Shown here piece after piece: positions 63,401-64,000 of a stretch of DNA of 64,000 nucleotides. A program made the position numbers and the translations under genes. The notes beneath the pieces are model-generated. The model did not search any database. It was not told where the DNA came from and saw nothing but the letters and a program-made list of their open reading frames with translations. The stretch covers positions 53,514,398 through 53,578,397 of the forward strand of contig NC_092521.1 in NCBI RefSeq assembly GCF_037038585.1. Direction: 5' to 3'. Positions within the stretch are counted from its first letter, which is position 1, and the number at the start of each line of letters is the position of its first letter. The stretch is from Patagioenas fasciata (Eukaryota > Chordata > Aves > Columbiformes > Columbidae).

Positions 63401-64000
63401 TAATCATAGTCAGTACAGCATGTGATTGTTTTATGTGTTTGATTTACTGTTATCTTTAATTAGCAACAATTCTGTCTTTTTGAACATTAAATGAGTTTGG
63501 TTCAAGAATCCTAATTGTAAAAGTCTCTCACATTAACAGAATGGAGAAAAAAAACCCCATTCATAATGAACTATTTTTTTTTTTTTAGATTACAATAAGC
63601 TGTTAGAGGGAACAGAAGAAATGTGTGCAGGAAAATGATTGAACTGTGCAGAGTTCTCCACGCTGTACCATGTTTCCCTGTTTTCCCTGTTTCAGATAGA
63701 CACATTTCTGGGCTCTTTCAAGCCCAGACCTTTCCTTTCCTACAGCCACAGTCAGCTTGTTTCAATGGAGACACCTCCTGAGCCTCAGCCACCCAGCCAG
63801 GAGAAGAATACGAGCGCATTGACTCAGATTTTAGATCATCATTTTCAAAGGCTAGAGTGACTGGAAGATTTTCCGACACTTAATATAGCAATGGGTGTAA
63901 TCTTCCAGAATAAATATCACTCTCCCACAGCCTCCTCTTGAATCTTCCATCAAAGGAAATAGGCTTATATATTGCTAAAATATCTCAAGCAGCTTTTGAC
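60421..64000. other. non-coding stretch to window end
   Basis: No gene recognised. T runs occur at 61890-61903 and 63569-63587. Open frames (60353-60709 minus, 61167-61445 minus, 63639-63860 plus) have no known motif. Confidence 0.5.

Overview
The window looks like a gene-poor piece of an avian chromosome. It is AT-rich, and the interspersed repeats I recognise are almost all 5'-truncated CR1 LINEs. Several of these keep CR1-type 3' ends with ATTCTATG/GATTCTGTG-like octamers. There is no Alu, B1 or L1 type material. One very well preserved non-autonomous hAT-type hairpin transposon lies at 31.0 kb. CR1 also dominates in crocodilians and turtles, but the low repeat density fits a bird best. 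I do not recognise any complete protein-coding gene, tRNA, rRNA or CRISPR array, and nearly every long open frame can be explained by base composition, by repeats or as the antisense of a CR1.

The dominant landmark is a strong CpG island at about 37.93-39.10 kb. It holds GC boxes, an EGR1-type site and an inverted CCAAT box, arranged as expected for leftward (minus-strand) transcription. A good minus-strand splice donor lies at 38,738/38,737 and a weaker plus-strand donor at 39,057/39,058, so the island could be a bidirectional promoter. By eye, long A runs outnumber long T runs on the plus strand to the left of the island, and the reverse holds to the right. That pattern fits transcription diverging from the island, or a replication-linked skew jump.

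On the minus strand, about 6.8 kb downstream of the island, a 227-bp candidate exon (31,963-31,737) has a textbook acceptor, a GTGAGT donor and an open frame with a strongly hydrophobic N-terminal segment. Further downstream, 18,880-18,540 has a second good acceptor, an 86-codon open frame in the compatible phase, a stop, AATAAA and then an A-rich tract (read on the minus strand). This could be a terminal exon or a retroposed polyadenylated 3' end. Together these suggest an unrecognised minus-strand transcript running from the island to about 18.5 kb. This is inference from splice-site patterns only.

Layout: 1-31 kb is non-coding with CR1 fragments (6.5, 8.1-9.0, 15.9, 21.8, 28.9 kb), simple repeats and a perfect 14-bp minisatellite at 30.24 kb. 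The region 31-38 kb holds the hAT hairpin, the candidate exon, a CTCF-consensus site at 35.67 kb and putative first-intron sequence. The CpG island follows at 37.9-39.1 kb. The region 39-64 kb is non-coding with two larger plus-strand CR1 copies (43.4-44.6 and 48.9-49.6 kb) and a short minus-strand CR1 end at 60.3 kb.
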